A stretch of 64,000 bases of DNA from Nematostella vectensis (Eukaryota > Cnidaria > Anthozoa > Actiniaria > Edwardsiidae): positions 7,117,219-7,181,218 of the forward strand of contig NC_064046.1 in assembly GCF_932526225.1 (NCBI RefSeq), given 5' to 3'. The notes under the pieces were generated by a model. The model was not told the DNA's origin, searched no databases, and saw only the letters and a program-made list of their open reading frames with translations. Positions 26,501-36,779 of this stretch are shown here, piece by piece (position 1 is the stretch's first letter; each line of letters begins with the position of its first letter). A program made the translations under genes and the position numbers.

Positions 26501-27238
26501 CATCTTGCCAGGCAAGCTCGGCTCCCGAATTACGCGTTTACTCCGACACAACATAAATGGCATTCGTTCTTTTATTCAAGGATTCACAAGGGTCCGTCAA
26601 AGGAAAAGGGGATGGGCCAGTGAAGCCTGGATATGATACATTTGTACTCTTTTATGTTCTTTGCGATCATTCAGATCATATTTAATGAAAATCAATATTA
26701 ATCGATTATGGTACCATTATCGATTACAAATCGATGAAAGATCACAAATTGGCGGATCATCGATTAACCATCGATTTCCAATATTAATCGATTGATTTCG
26801 ATTGATATCGATTTTCATCGATTATCGGTTTCATCGATTAATTACGCCGGGAAAGCTTCTGGCTTCGACCCCTTCTATTATTGTACATAATTGAAACCTC
26901 AATAGACTGATAGGTATATTGACAGATAGAATACAGGAAATAATAATTATCTAAAAATATCAAACTTGGCAGAGTCTAGCATTTTATTGTTTCTGAACTA
27001 CACCCTGGCAAATCTGAAGATTGTAACACGAAAGCTTACCAGTGCGAAATGCCTTCGATTGCTGCCATATTTCTTTTACTAAACCAAACATTATATGACG
27101 TTTTTCACTCTCTTTCTCTGCATCCTTGCTGCTTAATGTTGTCAGCTTTTCGCGCAGTGTCTTGGATAGGTCACTGGATTCAAGAATTCTCTGTATCGCT
27201 TCGTGAAGTTTAGGAGTCAAAGTCACTTCCACCGCCAT
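14554..27238 (-). CDS. TMEM199: TMEM199 (Vma12-like V-ATPase assembly factor), complete, 5 exons
   Basis: Exons in coding order: 27238-27040, 24297-24218, 22045-21919, 21210-21098 and 14631-14554, together 597 nt and 198 residues plus stop (human protein about 208). Every junction is GT-AG and in phase. Diagnostic block: YLHEMLEGSELYVEPPRPPE followed across a splice by NPELVARLNKLRAKQ, the Vma12 signature that is nearly identical in vertebrate TMEM199. Exons 4 and 5 encode two transmembrane hairpin helices (IVNFVLSVGAAFMFGFASSQ and RVIIGTFLAIIVAIADLYFM) with a short tail ending ARTEI. In the family this is an ER/ERGIC membrane protein that, with CCDC115, assembles the V-ATPase Vo sector. The start is the first ATG giving the conserved length; an in-frame ATG 13 codons upstream (27277) is possible but less likely. 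Intron 4 is almost wholly satellite DNA. Confidence 0.95.
14632..14780. other. Short single-copy stub between TMEM199 exon 5 and the satellite
   Basis: The 3' end of TMEM199 intron 4. The acceptor reads CCACCCTAG on the minus strand. The sequence becomes C-rich from about 14775, where the satellite starts. Nothing else seen. Confidence 0.6.
14781..21070. repeat. ~46-bp satellite, about 135 units, filling TMEM199 intron 4
   Basis: The unit on the plus strand is CATCTGATATCAAACTATTA, ACCTTACTTAGCACACCCCT, then a variable C-rich linker (TACCCCC up to a run of 16 C). Units vary mainly in linker length and in a few substitutions (ATTAACC/ATCAACC, CTTACTTAG/CTTAATTAG). A longer periodicity is superimposed: about 15,385-16,480 is repeated 1093 bp further on, and the junction CCCTAGCACACCCCTCC recurs at about 16208, 17293 and 17925. 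In the TMEM199 transcript the array reads G-rich (GGGGGTAAGGGGTGTGC). Short open frames within it (repeating SKVNSLISDGGRGVL) result from the repeat and are not genes. Confidence 0.97.
22046..24217. other. TMEM199 intron 2: no gene seen
   Basis: AT-rich. Minus-strand 23394-23640 has two overlapping frames (one beginning MSTSPHETTSSAE then a stop, one of 75 residues) that could be a decayed coding fragment, but I cannot place them in a family. Nothing else recognisable. Confidence 0.5.
24637..24692 (+). repeat. Hammerhead-like / Penelope-type 3' motif (solitary)
   Basis: Contains ACGAAGGGCTACCGCTCGAA followed by ACGTCAGC and CTCTGTTTCACAGCGGCG. The pattern GACGAAGGGCTAACGCTCGAAACGTC is a widespread invertebrate repeat motif that I associate with Penelope-like elements carrying hammerhead ribozyme cores (CUGAUGA...GAAAC). 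Here the CUGAUGA box is degenerate. Related modules occur at 56697, 57087 and 57259. Confidence 0.35.
24697..25686. mobile_element. TTAA-flanked non-autonomous DNA transposon, 990 bp
   Basis: Bounded by TTAA on both sides (24693-24696 and 25687-25690). The termini are inverted repeats, GGGTGTACTGACAT at the left and its complement ATGTCAGTACACCC at the right, followed inward by TGTTGCT-like sequence on both sides. Exact TTAA duplication with short termini is the piggyBac-superfamily pattern. No transposase. Related to the element at 28046-28791. Confidence 0.75.
25710..26853. mobile_element. ATCGAT-rich element with TTCCCGGCGTAATTAATCGA termini
   Basis: The left end TTCCCGGCGTAATTAATCGA and the right end TCGATTAATTACGCCGGGAA are perfect 20-bp inverted repeats. 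The ~170 bp inside each end is saturated with ATCGATT/AATCGAT motifs. The centre has been invaded by a tRNA-derived SINE (about 26017-26324). No coding sequence. Confidence 0.75.
26017..26324 (-). mobile_element. tRNA-derived SINE, full-length head, nested insertion
   Basis: On the minus strand from 26324 it begins GGAGCATGGGTGGCCTAGTG. A box-like sequence TGGCCTAGTGTGTTAG lies at 26314-26299 and a canonical B box GGTTCGAATCC at 26269-26259, which are the polymerase III promoter elements of tRNA-derived SINEs. The body continues TGTGTCACAAGTGAGTTGAA and ends near AGTACTTACTAACC. A head-truncated second copy is at 58257-58450. The head does not close into a full tRNA cloverleaf, so it is not a tRNA gene. 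Confidence 0.8.
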
Positions 27239-27509
27239 CTTTAAAATGACATCAAACCACCGACAACGACAACACACAGGCTACCCGACATCATATTTCA
27301 AATTTAAAACAAATAGAAAAAATAAAAAGTTATTCCCCTTTTCGTGTGCATACTTAGTTTTAGAGGTCATTTTTAATTTTTAAGTGGATTTTTATTTAGC
27401 TTCGATAAGAGCTTTTAACAAAATCATATTTTTTTTGCACCACAGGTAGCCCTCCGATTGTTAAGAACGCCTGACATGTTTTGATAGCGCTGCACTGATC
27501 GGAAGGGGG
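27239..27509. promoter_or_regulatory. Presumed bidirectional promoter between TMEM199 and TMEM42
   Basis: The start codons of TMEM199 (27238, minus) and TMEM42 (27510, plus) face away from each other across 271 bp, so both 5' UTRs and promoters must fit in or near this gap. No TATA box or initiator is obvious. AT-rich in the middle, with CCGACAACGACAACAC-type sequence beside TMEM199. Assigned from geometry only. Confidence 0.55.
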
Positions 27510-30500
27510 ATGGCCGGGGTGACGCTTGCTTGTTTAGCGGGATGCTCTGCGGCTTTCGCTTCGTGCTCTGCCAAACTAGCTATGTCTCCCGATTTCTGGC
27601 ATCGCTTACTGTGTAGTGGTTTGTTGTCTTCAGTTCAAGACACAACAAGTTCAGAAGACGAGACTTATTGCCCTTGGGTAAGGTTAGACCTGTTTCGTGT
27701 TAGCAGCATAATACACATACATATATCTCTTTGGGAAGCTCAACTGAAAATGTTAAGGTCAATTGACAATAATGATTATATCGATATAATTGATATAATT
27801 TGTAAGGCTCAAAAACTAACAGGAAGAAGAGGGGTCATATAGCGTCAAGTTACTTGTAGATTAGACTTCAACTCAAATTTGAATTGGACCAAAGAACAAA
27901 AAATATAGCCCTATTATGGTTTAGTAATTGGGTATGTGGCGATAGATCTGTGTCACGAAACTAAAGATCTGCTTAATACTTAAGACACGTTAGGGTAAGC
28001 AATTTGCACACAAATAAGACATCAAAGCAAGCCTAAGTAGATTAAGGGTGCTGCGACATATTTCGTTACTTAGCAATTCGGTTTTAAGGCATGCATGCGA
28101 TCATTTGAGAACTTCATACTTTTAGGCGGGAAAATCATGTGGCAGGAAAACAATTAACGTACACGCCACATTTTTAGCTACGTAAACAAAAGCCCGAAAC
28201 TGGCCAGAAAAATGGAATTAACAGCAAATGCTGTAAAAAAATAAGATAGCGTGATTTTTTACCTAGGGCACCTATCACTGTTAAAAAGCGGGAGAAAAGT
28301 CAATATTTTTATTTTAAAAATCACAACATTCGCATTAGTAACCAGGCTTTATCACATCATGCGCATGTGTAGATGAATCTACTTCCAGTTTGTGTTTCTA
28401 ACTCTATAATTTTTGCGAAGAACAGATGCTCTGGATTGTTTTAGGCAGAGAACATGTACCTAGTTGCTGCTATAAAACTATGTATTGATTTCCTGATATT
28501 TTAAAAATTAAGGAAATTATTCAAATTAGAGTGGAAAAATAAAAGTTCAAATTGTGCCAAGATTTTATTATTTGGAAAAATTGAAAACACATGCTTAAGC
28601 TACATTTATTATTGCAGATACTTCAACAGCCGAAATTTTGGATTTTATCTGTTGTGACGTCATTTCAAAAATTAGAGGTTTATAAACATTGATGCCATGA
28701 CTAAATGAATTCCATTTCACAAATGTTTGGCGGATTTATAACGTCTTGAAGTTTTCCTAGCAAAGGCCCTCAGAGAAATGTCCCAACACCCTTAAAAATG
28801 TTTCACTGTTAGGCCAAGTAAAAATAAACAGATGTTTTCCATTCCCGCCCACATCTTTGTTTGGGGCCGCTTCAAGATTTTTATTATAAGCCTTTAAAAC
28901 AAGAAATAACTTGTGCTACTGATTTTGAAAACATTGCAGAAGAACTAAAAACTTTAGTTTCCGTAATATATGACTTATTCAGCACTTTATATTCCATTCT
29001 GTTCTACAGCATCGTGCAGGCTTAAAGAACTCCTTAAGTTCAAACAGAGCCCACATTTTACTTTTATCAATGAGCAATATCCCCCAAGATAATCTGAAAA
29101 ACATATGGTTTAACTTATTATTAAAAAATATTGACTTTAGTTATTGTTGTTCTCCTGGCATGATTGCGCCAATATCCTAATTTTCTACTTTCCATATGCC
29201 ATCTTATCCTATGCCAACAGGTTGTAGTCTGCTGTCAGATAATATCATTTGGTCTTGTGTTTGTGATGAATGCGCTGATGTGGACTTTGTTTGTCAAGTC
29301 TTTGCAAAAGTGTTCTTCAGCTGTCTCAAGTGTTACTAACATTGGGACCAACCTTATTTTTACAGTAAGTATTTTTTTTTCTCACTTCATTGCTTAAAGT
29401 AGCCAAGACTTTGTTGCAAAGTGAAAATTGACTAAGGATTGCAAGAGTAGCCATTTAGAGGAATCTTATAGACTAATCACCATACTATAGAATGCTCTGC
29501 TTTCAAATGAGGATTTTGTAGTAGGAGACTGTAAAAGGGAGTTTCCAGTAATTGCTTGAATAAGCGCCTACCCCCAAATGAGCACCTCCCCTGAATAAGT
29601 GCCTCACCTAAGAGGATAAATATGAATAAGCGCCTCCCTCAAATAAGCGCCTCTCCTAAAAGGATAAATATGAATAAGCACCTCCCTCAAATAAGTGCCT
29701 CACCTAAGAGGATAAATATGAATGAGCACCTCCCTCAAATAAGTGCCTCACCTAAGAGGATAAATATGAATAAGCACCTCCCTCAAATAAGTGCCTTGCC
29801 TTAGAGGATAAATATGAATAAGCACCTCCCTCAAATAAGTGCCTTACCTAAGAGGATAAATATGAATGAGCACCTCCCTCAAATAAGTGCCTCACCTAAG
29901 AGGATAAATATGAATAAGCACCTCCCTCAAATAAGTGCCTCGCCTTAGAGGATAAATATGAATAAGCACCTCCCTCAAATAAGCCCCTCTCCTAAGAAGA
30001 TAAATATGAATAAGCACCTCCCTCAAATAAGTGCCTCGCCTTAGAGGATAAATATGAATAAGCACCTCCCTCAAATAAGTGCCTGGCCTTAGAGGATAAA
30101 TATGAATAAGCACCTCCCTCAAATAAGTGCCTCGCCTTAGAGGATAAATATGAATAAGCACCTCCCTCAAATAAGTGCCTCGCCTTAGAGGATAAATATG
30201 AATAAGCACCTCCCTCAAATAAGCCCCTCTCCTAAGAGGATAAATATGAATAAGCACCTCCCTCAAATAAGTGCCTCGCCTTAGAGGATAAATATGAATA
30301 AGCACCTCCCTCAAATAAGTGCCTTGCCTTAGAGGATAAATATGAATAAGCACCTCCCTCAAATAAGTGCCTTGCCTTAGAGGATAAATATGAATAAGCA
30401 CCTCCCTCAAATAAGTGCCTCGCCTTAGAGGATAAATATGAATAAGCACCTCCCTTAAATAAGTGCCTCGCCTTAGAGGATAAATATGAATAAGCACCTC

Positions 30501-31099
30501 CCTTAAATAAGTGCCTCGCCTTAGAGGATAAATATGAATAAGCACCTCCCTTAAATAAGTGCCTCGCCTTAGAGGATAAATATGAATAAGCACCTCCCTC
30601 AAATAAGTGCCTCGCCTTAGATGATAAATGTGAATAAGAACCTCCCCAGAATAAGGGCCTCACCTAAATGTGCTACACTTTATATAATCCAAGATGTGCT
30701 TAACTAAAGATAATCCAAGATGTGCTTAACTAAAGATGTTTATCTCCCTCTCCCTTCCCCCCACAAAGCAATGTTGTGTATGACGGGGTGCTAGGAGAGT
30801 GAGCATGAATATTCAGGGTGTTCAACATTGCTTTGAAGTGGAGGGGGAGATATAACAGAATTGTGTGAATCAATGGACTGTTGTCATCCAAATTTGGTGG
30901 GTCTCAACAGTCTTGCCCAGGATTGTAGCATTCAATAAATTGCTATTTGTTTCCCTAGGCATTCCTTGGTGTGGTGTTATTTCAAGAGACCTTGTCTTTG
31001 AAGTGGTGGATGGGTGCAACATTAGTGATGACTGGGCTTGTGCTTATACATCATGGCAGCTCAAAAAACATAGAATCAGACACAAAGAAATCACAATGA
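27510..31099 (+). CDS. TMEM42: TMEM42 (small EamA/DMT-like membrane protein), complete, 3 exons
   Basis: Exons 27510-27677, 29221-29364 and 30959-31099, all joined in phase 0 with GT-AG sites (donors TGG|GTAAGG and ACA|GTAAGT; acceptors CCAACAG and TCCCTAG). The product has 150 residues, close to vertebrate TMEM42. Helices: residues 4-23 (LACLAGCSAAFASCSAKLA), 57-78 (VVVCCQIISFGLVFVMNALM), then the family-typical NALMWTLFVKSLQKCSSAVS. Exon 3 supplies AFLGVVLFQETLSLKWWMGA and TLVMTGLVLIHHG. The pattern matches one half of a drug/metabolite-transporter EamA unit. The biochemical role of TMEM42 is not known to me. It is divergent from TMEM199. A 48-bp minisatellite fills much of intron 2, and a TTAA element lies in intron 1. 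Confidence 0.93.
28046..28791. mobile_element. TTAA-flanked non-autonomous DNA transposon, 746 bp
   Basis: TTAA at 28042-28045 and 28792-28795. Terminal inverted repeats: GGGTGCTGCGACATATTTC at the left and the complement of GGGTGTTGGGACATTTCTCT at the right. It shares the GGGTGnnGnGACAT end pattern with the 24697-25686 element. No open frame of note. Located in TMEM42 intron 1. Confidence 0.7.
29560..30660. repeat. 48-bp minisatellite, about 22 units, in TMEM42 intron 2
   Basis: The unit is AATAAGTGCCTCGCCTTAGA then GGATAAATATGAATAAGCAC and CTCCCTCA. It is internally a degenerate dimer of AATAAGYGCCTCCC. Because 48 is a multiple of 3, a stop-free minus-strand frame of 236 codons results (16-residue period REVLIHIYPLRRGTYL). 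That frame is a by-product, not a gene. Confidence 0.95.
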
Positions 31100-31611
31100 C
31101 CCAGGCTTGCTTGTGTGAGAAGCTAACAAGGTGCTCTTGGAGTAAAATACAGGCACAGACCTCGGGTTACCTGATGGGGAAGGAGATGGATGAAACCATC
31201 AAGGGGGAGAGGGGAGTGGATAGGTTTTTGGACCGGCGGATCCGGCTTAAAAAGGCATGCGGATTACTGATTTAAAGAAAAAAAACGGATTGTTGGATTC
31301 ATGTTGGATTTCGGATTCTTAAAATGTAGTCCATTGACGCTCAGCCAAAATGTTGCGACAATCCTCGAGAAGAAGCCTGGAGGCTATGGTACTCCGGGTA
31401 CTAGGTACTAAGTATTTGTTTCAATTGGAAATGAAGCATGTTGTTTGTTGGGCAATGCCTTGACTGTGATAGACAAGCAAACCACTTTTCACAAACCACA
31501 CTGTAATTAGGTTTTATTTTTAACAGCAAAGTTTACATTCTAAAGCCTAGCAAGTTCATTTATTATTAAGTACATACATTTTTTAAATGATTGCATGTTG
31601 GTGCTCAACTA

Positions 31612-31785
31612 CTAAGACTTGTTTGCGCGTTTATCAGCAGTTGACTGAGCCCTAGAGGAGAAGCTGCCCTTAGGTACCCCGCCATCGTTCTTTTTGGCCT
31701 CTGAAGACTGGATACGGGCCGCATCTGATTGGGTCATCGGGTTCTTTGTCCCGGATTGCTGCCCTTGTTGTGGCTTGGCAGGCAT
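31612..31785 (-). CDS. Small SMP-domain (seed maturation protein) gene, copy 1
   Basis: A single exon of 57 residues plus stop, running MPAKPQQGQQSG, then MTQSDAARIQSSEAKKNDGG, then VPKGSFSSRAQSTADKRANK. The core MTxxDAARIQSxEAKK..G.VPKGSFxxRAQSxAD is the Pfam SMP (seed maturation protein/LEA) domain, known from plant LEA proteins and from short one-domain proteins in fungi and some animals. Likely soluble and largely disordered. A stress or desiccation role is only by analogy. A polyadenylation signal AATAAA (complement at 31559-31564) lies 48 nt after the stop. The phenylalanine in KGSFSS is the usual family residue. Too short for most ORF callers. The codon use and intact domain argue for a real gene; any upstream 5' UTR intron was not determined. 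Confidence 0.82.
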   Translation of the reverse strand: MPAKPQQGQQSGTKNPMTQSDAARIQSSEAKKNDGGVPKGSFSSRAQSTADKRANKS

Positions 31786-32368
31786 TTTGAAGCTCTTAAA
31801 GGTTACTGCAAGAGCAATGGCATCATTGAGTGAGACGTATTTTATAGGCGGCGGAAAATCTTAGTTTCTGTGGTATAGAAATAGATTTATAAGAGTGGAC
31901 AAGAAAATACCATTCTCTTTGTGTAACTACTCGCCGAAATAGCTTAGCGAATTTACGAAAATTTGAGCTTCCTTCTCTCGCTGAAAAACTGTTATTTTGT
32001 CTAGATGACGGGAGATTTTCCTCTATTTTTCAAGGTAAGAAGATAAAAAAATTTGTATTTTTGCTATTGTTTAGAGTAAAAATTTGTGAATATGTGTTAG
32101 ACTTCAATGCATTATACAACGTTTTTACGCCATCTTTGCTAGGGTTGTGAAATTTAAGATTGTTTTTCAAAATAATTGCTTGTCTCGCGCTGTTGTTTGG
32201 GGGGTGTACTTTTTAGCATAGAATACACCGAAGTTGAGGAGTACTTCAATTATTTAGGAAAAGATTCCAAGTCTAAAAGGGTTTTGTATATTTTTCCACG
32301 ATGGTTGGGACACACCGTAACTTAAACTATAATAGTATAGATCGATAAACGGGGATTTGTACAAAACG

Positions 32369-32484
32369 AGCTGTTCAAGCATTTGACTTTTTACTTAAAA
32401 GGTCGATTTTGTGTCTTAGTTTATCGGTCATCAATTCGACCCGAAATAGACCTTTTAAGTAAAAAGTCTAATGCTTGAACAGCT
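32369..32484. repeat. 36-bp inverted repeat with 44-bp loop, copy 1
   Basis: Arms 32369-32404 and 32449-32484, beginning AGCTGTTCAAGCATTTGACT, are complementary with one mismatch. The same structure in the second duplicated copy is perfect. The right arm forms the end of the 32421-32705 open frame. Confidence 0.9.
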
Positions 32485-32705
32485 TTCTTTAAGAATTTTT
32501 CCAGAAGAATTGAATCATCACAAATCCCCCTTTCACGCCCAAGTTTTTTTGACTGACGCACACAAAATGACACCAGGTCTTCAGTTTTTATAGATTTTCT
32601 CTTTTTCCTTAGAATTTCATGGGCTGACATAGTAAGAACAAATATTGCCCACATAATTATTGATCGGAATAAAGTACTGGTTTTCCAAATATTGTATTGC
32701 AACAA
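32421..32705 (-). CDS. Unidentified 94-codon open frame, copy 1
   Basis: Encodes MLQYNIWKTSTLFRSIIMWA, then a basic, charged stretch (EILRKKRKSIKTEDLVSFCV and later GRERGICDDSILLEKFLKKA). The last residues are encoded by one arm of the inverted repeat. No family recognised. Could be an exon, a decayed transposon gene or chance. Near-identical at 37591-37875. Confidence 0.2.
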   Translation of the reverse strand: MLQYNIWKTSTLFRSIIMWAIFVLTMSAHEILRKKRKSIKTEDLVSFCVRQSKKLGRERGICDDSILLEKFLKKAVQALDFLLKRSISGRIDDR

Positions 32706-34785
32706 TTTTTATAAGCAGGCAAAGACAAACTTTTTTGAATTTAGCGCAATTTAACCGCGTGCTCGTCATTTGTTAGTTCCAGTTTATGCATGTTTTCAGA
32801 TAAACTACATCAAATTAACTTCAAAGATTCAGAGTTAACTCTTTAGGGAAGCATATCCAAGTATTATACATAGCTATTTTTCAGGTTTAAGCGAGCTGGT
32901 TGTGATAGTCATGTCAGCACCGTTTCTACACAATACAGCATCAACATTGCGGCAATAAAAGCACGGCTTGCATGGTCATTTCATTTGTAAATTTTAGCGG
33001 CTTTATTTCATGGATTGAACAAAACTCAACTGTCCATTTTTGCTCATGATTGTCTAATTGATTGACAATTGGCCATAATCTGTGAATACATCAAGTATAG
33101 CACGACAACACGAGGATTTGAGAACATCATCGAGCGGAACGAGTGGTGACTATTGAACAAATTCAAGATGGTATTGTGAAGAATTTTCTGCATTGTTGTT
33201 CAGATGCGGCCAAAATAGGCTTGCAAAAAAGTATTATTTGCTGCTATTGGTTTTGCAATGTCCAACTGGACGAGAAACAAGTCTTTTTCACTCAAATATT
33301 TGCGAATTGTTGGCAATAGTCCGATGCCATGAGTACTTACAAAAATACCGAGATGGTGGCTGAATTTATTCACCGCTAGTTCCTGCATCGTTCGCTGTTG
33401 CTCTCAAACCACTCAGAATCTTTCTCTTCGTTTCCTTTTTGCCATTTAGAAGCGCCTCAAACAAGTTTGTTCGATTGACAAGAAATTCAATCAATTCAGA
33501 ATGATGAAAATATAAAAAAAAACAAAGTTCAAAGTCATTATTTGGATGATTCTTCGGTCCGATGAATGGAGTAGCTTCTTGTTCCTCAATGGCAGTACCG
33601 TTCTGTACCAAAGTTGGTCTTTGGGTCGCAAAATACCGACATTTTTCTGCTAGAAATTAGCCCACGGCCATCGTTGTTTACCGATTGTGAATCTGTCTCT
33701 CCCAGGCCGTAAAACTCTTTTAAATCGCTATCAAAATCACCCAAAATATCACGAGTCAAGTCCATGATCTAAGGCAAGGTCCGTGGTCGTGGATGGATTT
33801 CGAACACGCAAAAAAGTTTTAACTTTGGATAAAAATTTCATGAAGAAGGGTTCGTTGTACTGACTTGAGCTGTAAGAGAGAAACGTGCTCATCGATTCCG
33901 TGTTAGGTTTCCATATAAGGCAGTCCTTTTGTCTTTTTGTCCAAGACAAAGAGGCATACAGCAAAATACGGAAAATTCTGTATCTAGGCGCGAAAGGGTT
34001 AACTGTTTGGACAAAGAAGTGTAGCGGTGGTCTTTTTGATGATTTTGTTTAAAGCACATAAACCCTGAAGGAAACCTTAACCGTTAAATACCTGTTTTTT
34101 GACGAGGGTACGATGAGATCGGGTTGTTTTCTCGTAGCTTCTAGCGACAGATGTGTGCTGAAACCCGTAAGACGAGCTCTTTATACGAGCACAAATTTTC
34201 CACGAAATTGTGTCAGCATCTATAATACTGCTGATTAATGCCAAATAGCCGTATCTCATTGGTCAAACATGTTGATATAGAACTGGTTTTTTTTTTTTTG
34301 TCGTTTTGCCAAGCTAAGCATAGTTAGTTTCACTTTTGAGATTTCGCAAAGCAGGACGCGTACTTGAAATACAAGTTAAGCACGCATGACGAAAGAAAGC
34401 ATGTACATGCATGTACAAGAAAAAATAAAAATTTTAAAAAAGAAGGACCTTTGAGGCTAGTCTCCATATAATCGTGTGCGATCGAATGCTACGCTAAGCA
34501 CAGTTAGTTTCACTTTTCGATTGAAAACGCAACTAAGAACGCACGCAGTCAAGATAACCTGTAATGCATTAGAGAGCCATTCGTAAATATTGAAGCAAAA
34601 AAAGCATAGCTAAATAGTTAAATCTGCAGCTGTATTCCATAAACGCTAAAAGTTAATCCTACAAAGTAAACGTTTTAAAAACATTTATTTGCAAGTAGAT
34701 TTGATGAGGTTTTGTTTTCTTTGCGTTGACATGTGAAAACCTGTCTATAGTTGCACGCTTTTTATACCTGATTTCCACGAAATTA

Positions 34786-35525
34786 TGTCAGCATCTGTTG
34801 ATTATCTACGAGCAATGATCATTGTTATCTCACTAATTCTAATTGTTTACGCGCGTCTGTTGATTATCTACTCACACTGTTGATTGTTATCTCACTAATT
34901 CTGATTGTTCACGTTCGTCTGTTGATTATCCACGCACACTGTTGATTGTTATCTCACTAATTCTGATTGTTCACGCGCGTCTGTTGATTATCTACGCGCA
35001 CTGATCATTGTTATCTTACTAATTCTGCTAGTTTACGCGCGTCTGTTGATTATCTACTCCCACTGTTGATTGTTATCTCACAAATTCTGATTGTTTATGC
35101 GTCTGTTGATTATCTACGCGCACTGATCATTGTTATCTTACTAATTCTGCTAGTTTACGCGCGTCTGTTGATTATCCACGAGCACTGATCATTGTTATCT
35201 CACCAATTCTGATTGTTTACGCGCGTTTGTTGATCATCTACGTGCACTGATCATTATTATCTCACTAATTCTGATTGTTTACGCGCGTCTGTTGATTATT
35301 TACGCGCACTGCTCATTGTTATCTTACCAATTTTGATTGTTGACGCGCGTCTTTTAATTATCTACGCGCACTGATTATTGTTATCTCAATAATTCCTATT
35401 GTTGACGCGCGTCTGTTGATTATCTACGCGCACTGCTTATTGTTATCTCATCAATTCTGATTATTCACGTTCGTCTGTTGATTATCCACGCACACTGTTG
35501 ATTGTTTTTTCACCAATTCTGATTC
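34786..35525. repeat. ~61-bp minisatellite, about 12 units (duplication copy 1)
   Basis: The unit is approximately ACGCGCGTCTGTTGATTATC, TACGCGCACTGATCATTGTT, ATCTCACTAATTCTGATTGT plus TT. Units vary in a few positions. The array ends where the inverted arm starts (TTAGACGCGTTTGC). Confidence 0.92.
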
Positions 35526-35528
35526 TTA

Positions 35529-36341
35529 GACGCGTTTGCTTTGAGTATACCCCCTGATGCAGGAAAAACGAAACAATGTCACGCAGCATGTCTACATGTC
35601 ATAACATTTTGTATTACCTTTTTATATGTTAGAATTTCTGATAAGAATGTTGCATTTAAAGACGCGTAAGCAGTGTAATCATGGGAATATTTTTTGCCAA
35701 ATGAATACTGTACTAAGTTTAGTCAAGAAAGCATAAGATAAGAGAAGGACTCTTTGGTATTACCCACGCGCCATGTCGATTCCCATCCTGGCTATTTTTT
35801 TTTAGAAAAAAACCTACCCTATTTGCCCAATAACATCGAAAATTTCATTCTAGCATCAAGGATACATGCAGTTTACAGTTTTACGGCGGTTGCTTGCTGA
35901 CTTGCAGTATTTCGAAAACGTGTGAAAAATATGAGAAAAAGACGAGACTTGATTTAAAATCAAGAGCGAAAAACCTCGTGCTTCATACACCGCTTCCGCT
36001 CTAGCTTGCTGCCTTCATGGTTTCTAAACATTCATCTTCTTCCTAGGGTGAAACAAAATCTGTAAGTTAGATATGATATTTTGCGAATATCCCGGTGAAT
36101 TGAGAAGGAATCCAAGAAAAATACATTTCATAAAACTATTCTTGTAGCAAGGGAATGCATTTTTGTGATGATCAAAGCCAGCAGGCCGAAGTATCTGAGC
36201 TTTTTTCTTACGCGTTATTTTACATGATCTCTTTTCATTCCTATCGAGTTGGCAAAAAAAAAAAAAAAAAAAAGAAACACACGCAACCCGCGGGGGAGTA
36301 GGACAAAATAAAAGGAGCAAATCCTCACGCACAGAGGATTG
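35529..36341 (+). repeat. Large inverted repeat, left arm (~810 bp)
   Basis: Runs from ACGCGTTTGCTTTGAGTATA to GCAAATCCTCACGCACAGAG and matches the reverse complement of 43292-44108 with few differences. It includes a long A-run (about 36250-36273; a T-run in the partner). It separates the two copies of the direct duplication. No gene is recognised: the frame at 36024-36332 is equally present in the partner and has no known domain. Confidence 0.92.
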
Positions 36342-36779
36342 TGAAGGAGACGGATGAAACCATCAAGGGGGAGAGGCGAGTGGATAGGTTTTTGGATCGG
36401 CGGATCCGGCTTAAAAAGGCACGCGCATCACTGATTCGAATAAAAAAAAAAAACAGATTGTTGGATTCATGTCGGATTTCGGATTCTTAAAATGTAGTCC
36501 AGTGACGCTCAGCCAAAATGTTGCGACAATCCTCGAGAAGAAGCCTGGAGGCTATGGTACCCCGGGTACTAGGTACTAAGTATTTGTTTCAATTGGAAAT
36601 GAAGCATGTTGTTTGTTGGGCAATGCCTTGACTGTGATAGACAAGCAAACCACTTTTCACAAACCACACTGTAATTAGGTTTTATTTTTAACAGCAAAGT
36701 TTACATTCTAAAGCCTAGCAAGTTCATTTATTATTAAGTACATACATTTTTTAAATGATTGCATGTTGGTGCTCAACTA

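Larger units (their letters stand above)
31786..34785. other. Duplicated unit body, no confident gene
   Basis: Minus-strand frames at 33749-33964, 33366-33611, 33200-33388 and 32421-32705 lie in succession in different frames, with stops between them. They have normal-looking composition (for example FLVNRTNLFEALLNGKKETK), which could mean a multi-exon or decayed gene. I recognise no domain. Their presence in both duplicated copies is not evidence of selection because the duplication is recent. Confidence 0.4.
31179..35525. repeat. Segmental duplication, copy 1
   Basis: Begins 80 bp after the TMEM42 stop codon (AAGGAGATGGATGAAACC) and matches 36343-41975 at an offset of about 5165-5171 bp with very few differences, mostly single bases and homopolymer lengths. 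It contains an SMP-domain gene, unidentified short frames and a ~61-bp minisatellite (about 12 units here against about 35 in copy 2). Confidence 0.95.

Noticed and set aside
29892-30663. 236- and 143-codon minus-strand frames with a 16-residue period
   Set aside because: By-product of the 48-bp minisatellite inside TMEM42 intron 2; no unique sequence on either side is coding.
36024-36332. 102-codon frame also present at 43252-43569
   Set aside because: Lies in the inverted arms, includes a homopolymer-encoded Phe run and has no domain; its repetition only reflects the arm duplication.
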